DNA of 64,000 nucleotides from assembly GCA_030549175.1 (NCBI GenBank), contig JAUKUA010000006.1, positions 3,038,001-3,102,000 of the forward strand. The letters are read 5' to 3'. Within the stretch, counting starts at the first letter, position 1. Each line of letters opens with the position of its first letter. The stretch is from Lasiosphaeris hirsuta. Lineage: Eukaryota; Ascomycota; Sordariomycetes; Sordariales; Lasiosphaeriaceae. The position numbers and the translations under genes are program-made. Positions 47,101 to 60,129 of this stretch are shown piece after piece. The notes beneath the pieces are model-generated. The model was not told where the DNA came from, made no database searches, and saw only the letters and a program-made list of their open reading frames with translations.

Positions 47101-49796
47101 AGACCCCTTGTTTTCTCTGGAGATGTCTTGCGAGTGGACATACTGTAGCTCTCTGGAGGGTTGGTTTCCTGGGTGTCACACCCGTATTAGATCCGTCCTC
47201 TTCTTGGCTAGATCAGCCAGCGGACCGAACGAGGAGGAGCAAACAGCACAAGCCAGGAGCAGGACGCCAGGGCTGTAACCAGGCGGGCGGCAGGTCAAGG
47301 TAGTTGGAGGCGAGGGGAGAGCAGGGAAGAACAGGGACTCTCCCCCAAGCTGCTGAGAATGTCAAGGCCATCTGACAGGCCAACGATAAAAGAAGGCAGA
47401 AGCATGGGTAGCTCGATGCTGGCCTTGTCCAGGGAGCCGCGGGAGTTGAGCTGTCTGTGTGGGGGAGGGAGTTTGGTGAGTTTGAGCGAGAGGTTCCGTT
47501 CAAGACGAGTTTCGAGACTATTAAACTCGCGAGCAAGCTGGGGGGGCACTCGGGGCCTCGGTGGGCAGGTGGCCCCAGTCCGTAGCGCGACAGCACACGG
47601 TCAGGCTACATAGGGCAATTGCAACTTGGACCCACATGCACCCACCCTGGCTCTGACCTGCCTGTCGACCTGCCTGTCGACCTGCCTGTTGACTCTCGAG
47701 ACGGTTCGTTTCACTCTCAGGCAGGTCGCCCCTGCACCCATTGCCCGTCTCTCTCTAGTCTCTAGAATCCCAATTCGTGGGTGTGGTGCGTGGCAAGGAT
47801 CCTCACCTGCTGTGCCGAGCCACATATTTTCTCCATTCTCCTAGACTTAATTCTCAAGCCACCTCCCGACAAACCCTCCGTCACTGGTGCCGGGACCTGA
47901 CCTATCCTCAGCCCTTAACATCTCGTCTTTCGCATTCCACCGCGACAATCTGTCATCCATCGACGCCGACTTTTCTTCCCTCCCTCGACTTTGTTGCCCC
48001 CAGAGTTTTACCTCGCGCGCGCTGCACACACTGCACGACGTCAACCAGTTTAGGCGGAAGCATTATACGCACGGTACGTAACTTTGGACACACGGATCCC
48101 AAAAACATCAGTGTTGAGGGCGAGGGGACGTGCTGGCCATCGAGGGCACGTTTTGCGGCATACCTTAAAGTGACCCCAGCCGAGGCACTCTCGTCACGTC
48201 TGCGAATTCCACCACGATGCTGCGGCACCGCTTGCACCCTCGCGCCAGCATTTCTGTGTTTTTTTGCGCTGGGACACTCTGAGCGGGCCGCTTTGCATCT
48301 TTGCGTCACCGTGTTCTTTGGCCGATCTCTTGATTTCATCGCAGCTCTTCGCGCAGCGGTCAGCACTTGGCACGCCGACCCGACAAAAGTCTCGAGGGCC
48401 ACTTTGCCAGCTGCCTCAGCACCAGACCTTGACTCGCACCGAACATTTCCTGCCCCTTCCCGGCAACACCTACGTTACCTCACAAACCACGTCACCGACC
48501 ACACTCTTTTTTTCCCTTTTGCATCGCATGCAACGACAGAATCCCCTCTATTTGCATCGCGTCAAACCTGGGAGCCCAAAGACTAACCCGTGCTTGCATC
48601 CTATCAGGTCCCGCAAGCAAAAGTAGACCGACCCTCAACTCTGCGATATCCGATATCAGACCGAGCCCGAGTCGATACATCAAGCGCCATTTCGACCTGC
48701 CTGCCTGGTATCGCAGCATACTAAGGATACGGTCCCACATCCCACGCCTCATTCGCGAAGGCCGCCGAACTTCATTAGGACTCAACAAGGCCCGCCCCGT
48801 CAGGTGCATCTTGCGAGACCTCGAAAAACAGCGATTAGGTATCAGGCCATATTACAGCAGGAGCTCAGGCACGCCGGTCTTTGTCCATCGTCTCCCACGG
48901 GAACCCGAACACTAAACAATCGGAAAACGACTGCCAGCGTTTTTGATCCGTCACTTCGCGAAGGCTAAACCCACCCAATCGACCAAGCCCCTTCAAGCTC
49001 TGGTTGCCAACAACGGGGCCATCTATCGGAACCCAATTGGCGACGGTACATCGAAATACTACCTAGCATTTCCTCGTGGACAAGGTTTACCAGTTGCACT
49101 GAGAATTCCTGCCCCCAACGGAATAAAAGTAGGGTTTTGGTATCCATTTTGCCCCGTGTCTTTGTCGCTGCAAAATTGCGATCTCAACCCAGCCATCCCA
49201 CCGCGAAAATAACGCGGTCGCGGCACTGAAGGAAGAGCGCCGTTCCAGAGTTGATCTGGCTGAGATCGCGGTCGTCACTTTTGACAGTCGCGGTGTGGCC
49301 AAGGCGCGACGTGCGTTTTAATACCTGAACCGTGCACGCGTCATCTTGACCAAGCCTCACAGCCGACAAAGCAGCCCAGACAAGACGGCCTGGAAACTTG
49401 CCTCAGTAACCCGCGGCGTAAACCGCTGGAAGGGGAACTGTCTCACTCGTCACGGCCTTCGTTTGCCTCTGGATTTGAAAGCTGCGGTAAGAAAATCTCT
49501 TTCCTTAACCCCGCATCGCTTTCCTGTCATTTTGTCACCATCACTCTCTCGCCCCATCACCCCGTCACATTCCCTCCTTTGAACACCCACCACAGATGCC
49601 CAAGCCTGCGATGCTTTGATCCACCCAGACCAGCTCAGGTTTGTGGAGAATCGCGATTCAAAGGTATTGTGGCTTGCCGAGTGGCCAATCACTTGGTGAC
49701 CGGTCTTTGAACCTCACTGGGTGTGCTGTTTCGAGGATTCCTCACCGCTCAATTCTGCTGCTGGCCTCTAGCTAATTCTCATTCGCAGGTCCCGAG
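41191..49796. other. 8.6-kb stretch without a recognised gene
   Basis: Between the antiporter stop and the C2H2 gene I find no known protein family, tRNA or 5S rRNA. Open frames up to 231-269 codons exist (42960-43655 minus; 47777-48586 plus) but have repetitive, Ser/Pro/Arg-rich composition and no motif. Base composition is ordinary, so it is not a simple AT-rich repeat. The right part (about 47.6-49.8 kb) is pyrimidine-rich on + and may be a long, perhaps spliced, 5' leader of the C2H2 gene. Confidence 0.5.
47656..47693. repeat. Tandem repeat, 12-bp unit x3
   Basis: Three copies of a CTGTCGACCTGC-like unit, the last diverging by one base. It lies in the gene-poor stretch upstream of the C2H2 gene. 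Confidence 0.8.
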
Positions 49797-49806
49797 CTTA
49801 TATAAG
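49797..49806 (+). promoter_or_regulatory. Candidate TATA element of the C2H2 gene
   Basis: CTTATATAAG about 170 bp before the start at 49974. A TATA-type box at a reasonable distance; unproven. Confidence 0.3.
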
Positions 49807-49973
49807 AGCAAATTCTTTTTGCCTCGTCAAGTCATCAGAGCGCCCCAAGAGCACTTGGCGACGACAGACAACACGTCTGAGCACCTCTCAGTTCGAGCCC
49901 TGTCTGGACGAACGATCGGAGCAGCTACCCGGCTCGTGAGTCGTTCTCACTTCACTCCTTATCCGCCTCCAGA

Positions 49974-51410
<1,437 letters not shown>

Positions 51411-53025
51411 TATTTTCCCCCCATCGCCGAGGAGAGACCCGGAGCGGGGGCTCAGTAATCATCTCATCATGGACGACGGACAACGGCTGCCCAACGGTAA
51501 CGCAGTGACCACCCATGGCCTTTTTTTTCCCCCCAAAGTCTCTTTTGGGACCGGACCTGCCTAATTCACGGGGGAGCATCTGCGGCGGCGATTTCTTGAG
51601 GAAAACTCATCATGGGGTGGATCCACAAAACCTTTGTGTGTTCTATATTAAAGACGGTCAGGACCGGCATGGACTACATTAATGATACCGGCAAAAACTA
51701 CGGCGGGCAACTTTGCTTCTTTCACTCTTCTCCACGTTATAATGGCGATATCTCGGCGGCGCTCTACTCGGGTTCTTTTTTTCTCTCTCTAATTCCTTCG
51801 TCTCTAGACTGGCAATCGGGCGGCCTCCCTCTTCAAGGGATGATTTTGTAGTGATAGCATGGCTGTACGGAAATGTTCCCTTTTTTTCGGGTGGGGGCAG
51901 GCGGGGGTTCTGGTGTTGACGGCTCTCAGATTTACCCTTGTTTGAGTTTATGGTTAGGCAGGGGGGGGGGGGGGGGGGGCAGACAAAAGAAAAGTTACCG
52001 GCGGGTATGGGGGAGTGTTTAGACTTGGCCATCCAAGAGGGAAGAAGGCGGACCATACCTTGGAGTGACACAAGAAAGCAAAAAACAAGGGCTGATAACT
52101 CAAGAACTGACAAGCATTTGTATGAGCAGTGAATAGTGAAGCGGGCAGACTCCTATCGGTGACGTGGGATTGGGATGCCGGCGACCTTGGCAAGTGACTA
52201 TTGCTCTTTGGGACTGGGTTTTGGGGCGTTGGTTGGTGGTGTAGTTTTGCGTTGTGACACTTTGGGTGATGTAGAGCTAGCCACCACCCTACCTCGTCGA
52301 CGAGAGAGGGAGAGTCCCCGCGGATGCAGGGGTCGGGGGTCAAATGTAATGGGATGTGACGCTAGGATGTTTGCCTCATTGAACGTCTCCGAAGCAGGGC
52401 ATCAATCGGCACGCATTGTAGTATTATTCGAGAGGATTCGAGGCGGCCAGCGGAGCTGGGCCTATTTATCTTTGATCACTAATCTTTGCGCGGGAACATG
52501 GAGTGGAGAACCCGAATCCGGTGGCCAGTAATTCGGTCATCAATATTTTCGGATTATGAATCCTGCTGGCCTTGCGTCTGTCCGGTCTCTCTTTGTCCTC
52601 CTTTTAAAATGCTGTGCTGTTCCAGGCGAGAGCGGGTGTTGGTGTTTCTGTGCTTCACGTTTTCAACCCAAGACGACGACACAAACTGGGATTTGCCATC
52701 GGTGTTTGCGACTAGCCTGGTTTAAATAAACCCACGACCTGCTCCATCGCTCCCGCACTTGGCCTGCCTATACAATCTGACCTGCATTGCCACCTTGGCT
52801 GACCTGCCGCGGGGGAGCCGGCTGGGGCCCGATTTGGGGAGCACCTGGCGTACAGGATATCTATCCCGCTGCGTCCCCAGGCCTTTTGTCCCCTCGCCCT
52901 ACCCGATTCAGGGCAGACGGGGAATCCAGGGGCAGCAAAAGGACGACAATCGGCTGGTAGTCCGAAAAGGGGGGCAGCTTGACTGTGGGAGACGCCCGCT
53001 GAGTGGACGAGTGAAATAGCCCGGC
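51411..53025. other. Intergenic region, C2H2 gene to DsbA-like gene
   Basis: No gene recognised. It holds a run of 19 G at 51961-51979 and T-rich 3' flank sequence. Confidence 0.5.
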
Positions 53026-53888
53026 ATGGCCAAGTTCACGTTCGACATCGTCGTCTACTCGGACACGGTGTGTCCGTGGTGCTACATTGGCAAGAAGGGG
53101 CTCGACAGCGCCATGGAGACGCACCGGAAGAGGTATCCCGACGACGAGTTCAACCTCGTGTGGAAGCCGTTTATCTTGTATCCCAATGCAAAGGTGTCGG
53201 GTAAGTGCTTTCTATATTGTGGCCGGCAACGGGTTCAAACTAGGAGGGCCGCAACCACGTATTAGTCTACGGGACTGTCTCCCCTCGATTTCATAGAGAA
53301 CAAACTTCAAGCCTCAGTATCAAAATCACCAGAGGAAGGCTAACCCCCCCCCCTTCTCGCTTCCCAGCCTACGACAAAAAAACCTCCTTCTTCGCTAAGT
53401 TCGGCCATAGCACCCCCGCCCTCTTCGAGCGCGTAGCCAAAGCCGGCGTGCCCTACGGCATCACATTCCTATGGGAGGGCCGAACAGGCAGCTCACACGA
53501 CTCGCACAAGCTGATCCTACTAGCGGGCGATCGCGACGCCTCCTCCCCGCCTCCGTCCTCCCCGACCGCCATCAAGCAGTCCGTCTTCCTCAACACCCTC
53601 TTCCGCGGCGTCTTCGAGCAGGGCCAGGACATCTCGGACCGCGGCTTCCTGATCCCGGCGGCCCTCGCGGCCGGCCTGGCCGACGACGAGGCCGAGGTCC
53701 GCGCGTACCTCGACAGCCCGGAGGCGGCGGCGCGCGTCAGCCCCGCGGAGACGACGCGGGCGCGCACCGAGGCTGGGGTCTCGGCCGTGCCGAGCTACGT
53801 CGTGCAAGGGCGGTTCAAGGTCGGGGGGATGCAGGCGCCCGAGGTGTTTTTGGGTTTGTTTGAGAGGATCCGCGGGAGGGAGGGGTGA
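53026..53888 (+). CDS. DsbA/FrnE-like thioredoxin-fold oxidoreductase
   Basis: Two exons, 53026-53200 and 53368-53888 (intron 167 nt, ending in a C-rich tract), 231 residues. It begins with a beta strand and the redox motif Cys16-Pro-Trp-Cys19 (SDTVCPWC), as in the FrnE/2-hydroxychromene-2-carboxylate isomerase branch of the DsbA family. The C-terminal part has the cis-proline-like AVPSYVVQGRFKVGG and the family end QAPEVFLGLFERI. There is no signal peptide, so it is probably cytosolic; disulfide or glutathione-linked chemistry is inferred. The middle contains a short Ser/Pro insertion (DASSPPPSSPT). The high GC content of exon 2 fits the codon use seen in other genes of the window. Confidence 0.88.
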
Positions 53889-54836
53889 GGGGTGGTGAGG
53901 TAGCAGGGGGTGGTTGTTGTTATTGTTGTTGTTGATGATGGTTGAGAGGGGGGGCTATACCTAATAGGCGTTCATCTGATCTTTTTTTGTTGCTTGGGTT
54001 CCAGATGCCATTATTTGAAATCGGGGTTTCTGCCCGTCTATGCAATATGTCTCATCATGCAAAATTTCACGCCTTTTGACGTTCTAGACATATGTGATCC
54101 CTGGAGAGAAGCATGCAACGAGGTGCGGTTCATGAGACTGTGAGGCTGGCGTGAAGGGTCTGACAGATCCTTGAGTCCCTGACACCCCTCAGCTCACAAT
54201 CTGAGTCCTTGGAGGTAAGTTGCGTATCTGTGTACACGTCAAGAGGCTACCTCTCCTACCATGGACACTTTGCAGCATGAGACACATCCGGTGTCTGGCG
54301 AAAGAGTGAGACAACTATGCAATTACGCTTTCTCAACGAAGAAAAAGAGCTCTAGAAGTCCTCTTTGTCTGCCACCCCCAAAAGCCACTGAAGTCAGCGA
54401 ACACGACTTCTGACGCTGCCCACAGCTTCACCCAGGCTATGACCTTGGTGCCTAACTTTCTTTTAGAGTTTTTTTCCCCCCGGTTGGTAGCAATTTAGCA
54501 AAGGCGATGGCCGGCCCAACGGCCAAAAGAACGCCTTTAACTCCTGGCTCTTGCCTAGCCGTTTCCTGTTTCCTTCGCCCGTCTAGAAGGAACAAAAGAA
54601 CCGTTCTTCCCTTTTTTTCTCAATGTGCGCAATATGCGTCGTCATTCTATGAGCCGCGTGCAAAATGAGAACCTCGTGGTCCTTCAAACCCCCAGTGAAA
54701 ATATTTCAAAAACGCCAACTAATGCCAGAACTGCTCAGCAGTCGAAACAGAAAGGGGGAACGAGGGTGCAGAGCCCCAACCATGATATACAGAGGACGGC
54801 CATAGCCCTCTCTCCCGCCATCCTAACCCCGTAGTC
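53889..54836. other. Intergenic region between two convergent genes
   Basis: No gene recognised; a GTT-repeat-like tract near 53913-53935 lies just after the DsbA-like stop. Confidence 0.5.
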
Positions 54837-55760
54837 TCACCGCTTCATGTGGCTGTAATCTTTGAGGAGATGCTCCATGTGGGTATTCGTCGACTTGCCC
54901 GTCTTCCTCTGTGCCCTCTTCTTCTTCTTCTCGACCTTGGGCGCCTGCAGCAGCTTGTCGCGGGGGTCCTCGGACGTGGGCTTCTGCTGCGCTGCCTTGA
55001 GGCGCTGCACAATGTTATCAAGACCGGGCACCTCGACCTTGGCCCACATGATCTTGAGCTCGGGATCGATCGGGTGAAACAAGCTCGCATCGTCGAGCCA
55101 CACCGTCTTGGCCACCCCGTCCTTCTTGGCCCGCACCACCAGGATCTTGTGTTCGGACTCGAGCTCGGTGAGGGCGGCGTCGCAGTCGGGCCAGCCGTCC
55201 TTCAAATCCTTGACCTGGACGCCGCTCGCGTCCGTCTTCTTCTGCAGGTACGCCAGCAGCTGCGTCTTGGAGCGGACGTTGGGGATGGTCGGCCGGTGGG
55301 CGTAGGTACCGGTGCGCCACGTCTGCTCGCTCAGGCTGGGGTCGGGGAACCACTGGATCTGCGAGTTGTGGCGCATCTGCTCGACGAAGAACTCCTGCTC
55401 GCTCTCAGAGCGGCCCAGGGCCGACAGGTAGCCCAGCACGGCCTGGTAAGCCTGCGGCTCGTCCTTGGTGCGCAGCCACTGCACGGCGTAGGCCATCTGC
55501 GCAATGACGGTGTCGCCCGTGCCCGTCATGGCCGGCTGGGAGAAGACGACGGTGTGGCCGCCCGTCAGCGCCATGCTCGTGGCCGTCGGGGTGTCACGGT
55601 CCTTGCGCGGGGTGCCGCCGGCCGCCGCGGATGTCGTCGAGCCGACCGAGGGCGACGGCGAGGGGGGTGCGAGGGCGCGCTTGGTGCCGCCGCCGATTTT
55701 GGAGGCGGCCGCCGACATGCTGCCCGCGAAGGCAGCCTGCTGGCGCTCGAGTGACGACAT
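54837..55760 (-). CDS. tfa2: Transcription initiation factor IIE subunit beta
   Basis: TFIIE beta helps recruit and regulate TFIIH at RNA polymerase II promoters. The single exon encodes 307 residues. A Ser/Ala/Thr/Pro-rich N-terminus (to about 70) precedes two winged-helix units. The first contains AYAVQWLRTKDEPQAYQAVLGYL. The second contains RSKTQLLAYLQKKTDASGVQVKDLKDGW and DCDAALTELESEHKILVVRAKKDGVAKTVW, the most conserved part of the family. The end is a basic Lys/Arg tail (VEKKKKRAQRKTGK), then a short helix. The opposite strand is also open over nearly the whole gene, but that frame is a by-product of GC-rich codon use. Confidence 0.9.
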   Translation of the reverse strand: MSSLERQQAAFAGSMSAAASKIGGGTKRALAPPSPSPSVGSTTSAAAGGTPRKDRDTPTATSMALTGGHTVVFSQPAMTGTGDTVIAQMAYAVQWLRTKDEPQAYQAVLGYLSALGRSESEQEFFVEQMRHNSQIQWFPDPSLSEQTWRTGTYAHRPTIPNVRSKTQLLAYLQKKTDASGVQVKDLKDGWPDCDAALTELESEHKILVVRAKKDGVAKTVWLDDASLFHPIDPELKIMWAKVEVPGLDNIVQRLKAAQQKPTSEDPRDKLLQAPKVEKKKKRAQRKTGKSTNTHMEHLLKDYSHMKR

Positions 55761-56569
55761 GGCTGCGGTGCGGTCGTGCCCTATCTCCTAATTATCCCAA
55801 AAATAAGCCGTCCAACTGCGATGTCGAGGGAGAGTGCCGTCGCGGAGCTACCGTCGCTGGCGGAGGGTTGCGCAGGCAAGCAGCGGGTCAACGAAGAAAA
55901 CGACGATCGAACGGTCGAGGTTGCCACTAGCCAAGGAACAAGGGTTTGCAGTTGTGCAGTGACAGCGAGGCTGAGCCTGAAAACCAGCTGGGTGGGCTGT
56001 GCACAGTGCACACGGACCAAGCCTCCAGAATTCCAACCAAATTGAAGACTGGGCCTTGCGTTTCGATAAGGCGAAGGTGCAGTCTGAAGTAATTCCTCAA
56101 AAGTTAAGGACAGAAAAAGCAACAAAATCTTTGATTTGCAAAAACTACTCTCAATACTCGCCCATTGACCAGTTCCGAACCATTTTCGGATTGGGGGTCC
56201 AAAACTATGTCTTCACAAAGACTGTTTCGCACCCAAACACGCCTTCGGCTTATCAAAGAGCAGTAGCCAGCAGTAAAGCATGGCAACAAAGAAAATTCGT
56301 TCAACTCGGGAAATTACATAAAGTCTATAAAACCTATTGGCCGATTCCAGGTATGCCTTCCTAGCTGTCGTATCCTATACACCAGGAGGAGGAATAGCTA
56401 CGATAGGTCTACTCATCCGCCCTCCATCGCCCCGCCTCACGGAATACCTGGCAAGCAATATATCGCCCGCATGCTGAAAAAGGACCATTGCGAACTTGCT
56501 GCTCCGTGTCGCTCGCTATTACCCACAAAGCAGCCGTCTTCTCCTCAACTCTCAAACCCCTCCCGACCC
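55761..56569. other. TFIIE beta upstream region and cytochrome b5 3' region
   Basis: No gene recognised. The middle (about 56090-56340) is AT-rich relative to its surroundings. Confidence 0.45.
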
Positions 56570-57207
56570 CTAAGAGCTCTGCGCAGCCTGCTGTTGCTGC
56601 AGGTACTGGTACGCACCGAAAGCAAGAAGTCCACCGATAAGTACCACCGCGTAGAGACCGACACCGACACCGGCACCCTCTGTGTTAGCAGCGGGAGACA
56701 CGGCGCCGGGAACGGCAGCCTTGGGCTTAGGGTCACCAGCCTAGAGCAAAAAAAAAAAAAAAAAAAAAACTGTCAGCATATCCTTGTCCCCTGTGTAGTC
56801 GCAACCGCTGTCGCTAGGCAATATCGGGGCATGGCTTACCTTGCGCTTGAGGGTGGCGACCTTCATCGCCTCGAGCGTCTCGCGGGCCTCGTCGCTGTGG
56901 CCGACATCCTCAAAGGCCTCGGTGGCATCCTGACCGGCAACGTCTAGAAGAACCTCCTCACCGCCGCTGTTCGCGCGTTGTGGGGTCAGCAATCGAAAAT
57001 CTCCTGCGGAAGCGACCCGACTTTGCGGGGAAGACATCCATTGGAATGTTGGGGCGAGGAGGGGGTGGAAAAGAGGAGCCGGGAAAAAACTTACGGATGC
57101 TCATCCACGAACTTGCTGCAGTCGTAGATTACGTCGTGGATAACGACATAGAGATCCTTCTTGGTGTTGTGCTCAGCAACATCCTGGTAGGTAAGCTCGG
57201 CGGTCAT
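56570..57207 (-). CDS. Cytochrome b5, tail-anchored (endoplasmic reticulum)
   Basis: Electron donor for fatty-acid desaturation, sterol synthesis and P450 enzymes at the ER. Three exons on the minus strand: 57207-57095, 56966-56840 and 56740-56570 (introns 128 and 99 nt), 136 residues. It starts [19 protein letters not shown]. The haem ligands are His37 (in FVDEHPGGEEVLL, joined by the first splice) and His61 (in [10 protein letters not shown]). A linker rich in Pro and Ala precedes a C-terminal hydrophobic segment (about 107-127, [19 protein letters not shown]) and a short Gln-rich tail, the tail-anchor layout. The 3' part of intron 2 is a run of 22 T on the coding strand. Confidence 0.93.
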
Positions 57208-58261
57208 CTTGTCTGGATTTCGTCGGTGTGTTGTGTGGAAGATGCGTAGGCGTTGATTGAGTTCTGTTGCGTCGGGGGGCAGCTGTTAGCAAAAGATCGG
57301 TGATAACAGCTCAGCTCCTCCTCCAAATTTCCCCGTGGGCTGGCCCTCGAACTCGGAATGCCGAGGTGTAAAAACACACCTAGACCTGCGAGGCTCGGGG
57401 GCGCGAGGGGGACGCAGCAAAAAAGTCAATGCATTACCTTTCTTCGAGATGCGCGTGCAGGAGACGGACTGGACGGGCTGGGCTTGTTTTGAGCGCAAGC
57501 GCAGAAGGGAAGAAAAAAAGAAGGTCAAGGTCCGAGCTGGGGGACAGAGCACCTCAGAGATCAGATCCATCTCAAGACCCGACACGGGACAAGCCAGAAC
57601 ACACGGCAGCTCAGTCCCTGGCACTGGGACAGCCAATCAGCAATCGCCCGAATCATGCCAGTTACCTGTGATTTGCCTGCTGCTCCCCACCGCCAGGTGG
57701 CCCGATTCGGGAAGTCGGTATCCAGGGCTGCCGAGAAATTTGACTCGCGGGCGGTCAGGTCCCCTATGGAGCAGAAAAGGGGCCAAATGGGTACACCGCA
57801 CAGCGAGTGCGAGACGATAAGATCATCCATCTGCCAACCAACTGCCAGCCAACTGCCAGCCAACAGCCAACTCACACCCAACTGGCATTGGACCAAGCCA
57901 ACACCGAAATCTCACACAACAACTCGCCAAAAGGAGCAAAAGTTGGGGTCGCTTCTCCGCTCCGCTCCGCCTCTAACTAACTGAAAGAACGGCCACCGTT
58001 TTCCGAACGTAGTGGGAAATAGCGTGAGTGTCAAATACATATATGCACTCATGCCGAAAGTTCTTATCGATGCAAATGCGGCACCTAATTTTGGCGGTAT
58101 GGCGACATGAAGGCAAGGTGCTGAAAAGCCGTCCATCATATACCATTTATTTTCCCCTTTTTCTCGCTTTCGCATCCGTTTCCACTCTATACCACCCAGC
58201 GCGTGAGATATTGATTACACTGCGATTGGCAACAGCTGTGCCGACCGAATTACCCCAACAC
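57208..58261. other. Cytochrome b5 upstream region and capping-protein 3' region
   Basis: No gene recognised. A short tandem repeat with a CCAACTGCCA unit lies at about 57834-57880. Confidence 0.5.
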
Positions 58262-59414
58262 CTATCTCCTCGAGCTGCCACCTCCAATGTCCTGCCCCAG
58301 CCGGTAGCTGGCGACCTTATCCCACTCAATTTTCTGCCTCGTCACCGGCAGCTGTCTCCTCAGCCCCTTGAAGGCACCCTCGCTCAGGCTTGTAAAGCTC
58401 CGGTTCAGCTCCTCTTGGTATTTCTTCTCTCCTGCCGAGATCTCCTTGATGATGCCCGCACCCGTCCCGGACGACACTGAGACTGTAACCGGCTTCTTCG
58501 TCAGGAGGCGCACATTGCCGTCCTCGTAGTAGTGCACGTCAACCTTGACGGAGCCGTCGAGGGCCCCCGACGAGGGGTCGAAGATGTAGAGCGAGCGCCA
58601 CCGTCCGTTCCTGTCGTTCGCGTTAGCTCTCGCCGCGGTAACGCAACGTTGGAAGACGCATACCAGAAGTTGCCGGGGCTGTATTTGTTGGCGACGATGA
58701 CAATCGCGATGCGTGAGTCGTCCTCTATCGAGTAGACGCCGTACGCAGCGCTTGGGTAATGCTCCTTGACGTAGGGAGACAGCGCTTTAAGCGTCGATTT
58801 CCTGGTGTACCCCGGATTAGCCGCTTGGCTTCCGAGCAACATATTGCGCAGGGATGTCCGTCCGTCGACTTACACCAAGTCTGCTTGCGCGCCCTCGAGC
58901 ACGTAGCTTTGAACCGCGCTAGCTTTCTGTAATTCTCATCGGTTACCATGCTGCCCAAGCTCCGCCGCTCGCTTATGTATTGCCCCGACTTACCTGCGTG
59001 GCGTGGTCGAATGCGAAGCTCGACGAGCTCTCGACGTCGTAGTAGCGCCCGCCGCCGAGGGAGCTGTGCGCGCTGACGATGACGGGTTGGCTGCCACTAG
59101 GTAGCTTCGCTGTGATGAACTGGTCTTCGCTGTACTTCTCGAGAGCCGGGCCCAGCTCCTTGACCAGGCTCGGCGTTGAGAGGGTCAGGGCCTTGATGTC
59201 TGCGGGAAAGGTGTCGACCTGTCAGGGGCATGTCTTTCTATTTTGGTTTGTATCGGGCGGGATTGGGCTGTACCTGCGATCACATCTGCCAGCTGCGGCC
59301 TCGTCAGTATGACGACAGGTAGCGGGCGTGCCTGAGCCCCTTGCGACAAATGCTTACCTCGCCCGGAGGGGCTCCCTCGACAAACGAGGAGACAATCGCC
59401 TTGGCTGACGACAT
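58262..59414 (-). CDS. cap1: F-actin-capping protein subunit alpha
   Basis: Caps barbed ends of actin filaments as a heterodimer with the beta subunit, at cortical patches. Six exons on the minus strand: 59414-59358, 59292-59274, 59199-58994, 58926-58874, 58801-58664 and 58610-58262, giving 273 residues, the normal family length. The second exon has only 19 nt. It starts MSSAKAIVSSFVEGAPPGE and continues LADVIADIKAL across the small exon. Family patterns include FAFDHATQ, YSPGNFWNGRWRSLY (created by a splice), VDVHYYEDGNVRL and the C-terminal beta-tentacle end (KIEWDKVASYRLGQDIGGG). All five introns restore phase, so the model is firm. Confidence 0.93.
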
Positions 59415-59984
59415 GGTGTGTGGTGAAGAGATTGGGGTTTCTTCGGCTGGTTCGCGCGACCACGGAAGTAGCTTGCTGGTGATTTTGGAAATAATTACGA
59501 GAGTGCTGATGCTGGGCGTTGATTGCTGTCGCCAGATGGATGCTCTTGGGCAACCTTGGTCCCGAGGTGGATGAAACCGAATGCGGGGCAGATGTGGGAT
59601 ACCGGGGACCCTAGCAGATTCCCAGCGGCGCCGCCAGGCCGTCAACGCCAAGCTCAGGGCGCGGCTGCGGCCAGGTTGCCACCTGCCAGACATCCCTCAC
59701 CCGAAACCATCAAACTGGCCGTGCGCCCCACCGACCCCAACTTGACCCGACGTTTATATGTAAATGTGATGACCCCAATAGTTCACCACCGTTTTGATGG
59801 ACTTCCCACCGCCCCAGTTCATGGTGACGAACACGTCTTTGCGAAATCACAAATACCAGAAAAAGAGGTAGGTATGTACGGCGAGAAGCTCAGGCCAAAT
59901 CCAACCTTCATTGGTACCTACGGTATTTAATATTACATGAACCCAGAGGAATAAATATACGTGGAGAAAACACCAGAAAGCCTA
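59415..59984. other. Capping-protein promoter region and edge of the repeat block
   Basis: No gene recognised between the capping-protein start and the MITE fragment. Confidence 0.45.
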
Positions 59985-60110
59985 CACTCCAACCCTGGTT
60001 AGGTTATTCATTAATGTGTGACACTACCACCAAGGGAGATGTTAAAGCCCTAAGAAGGCCTACGAGCAGCAAAAACGACATCATACTCTAATTCCATCGT
60101 TTGAAGTAGG
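59985..60110. mobile_element. MITE fragment (third copy, one end only)
   Basis: Starts CACTCCAACCCTGG after a TA, matching the ends of the two MITEs at 33.6 and 36.9 kb, and has the same AAGGCCT-type interior. No right end is found before the reverse-transcriptase sequence, so it is probably truncated. The end coordinate is approximate. Confidence 0.55.
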
Positions 60111-60129
60111 CATCTTACTCAGTATGTTT

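Noticed and set aside
47777..48586. 269-codon plus-strand open frame
   Set aside because: Composition reflects pyrimidine-rich DNA (Ser, Pro, Thr, Leu, Cys) upstream of the C2H2 gene; no domain seen.
54849..55754. 301-codon plus-strand frame opposite TFIIE beta
   Set aside because: Antisense mirror of a recognised gene, of biased composition.
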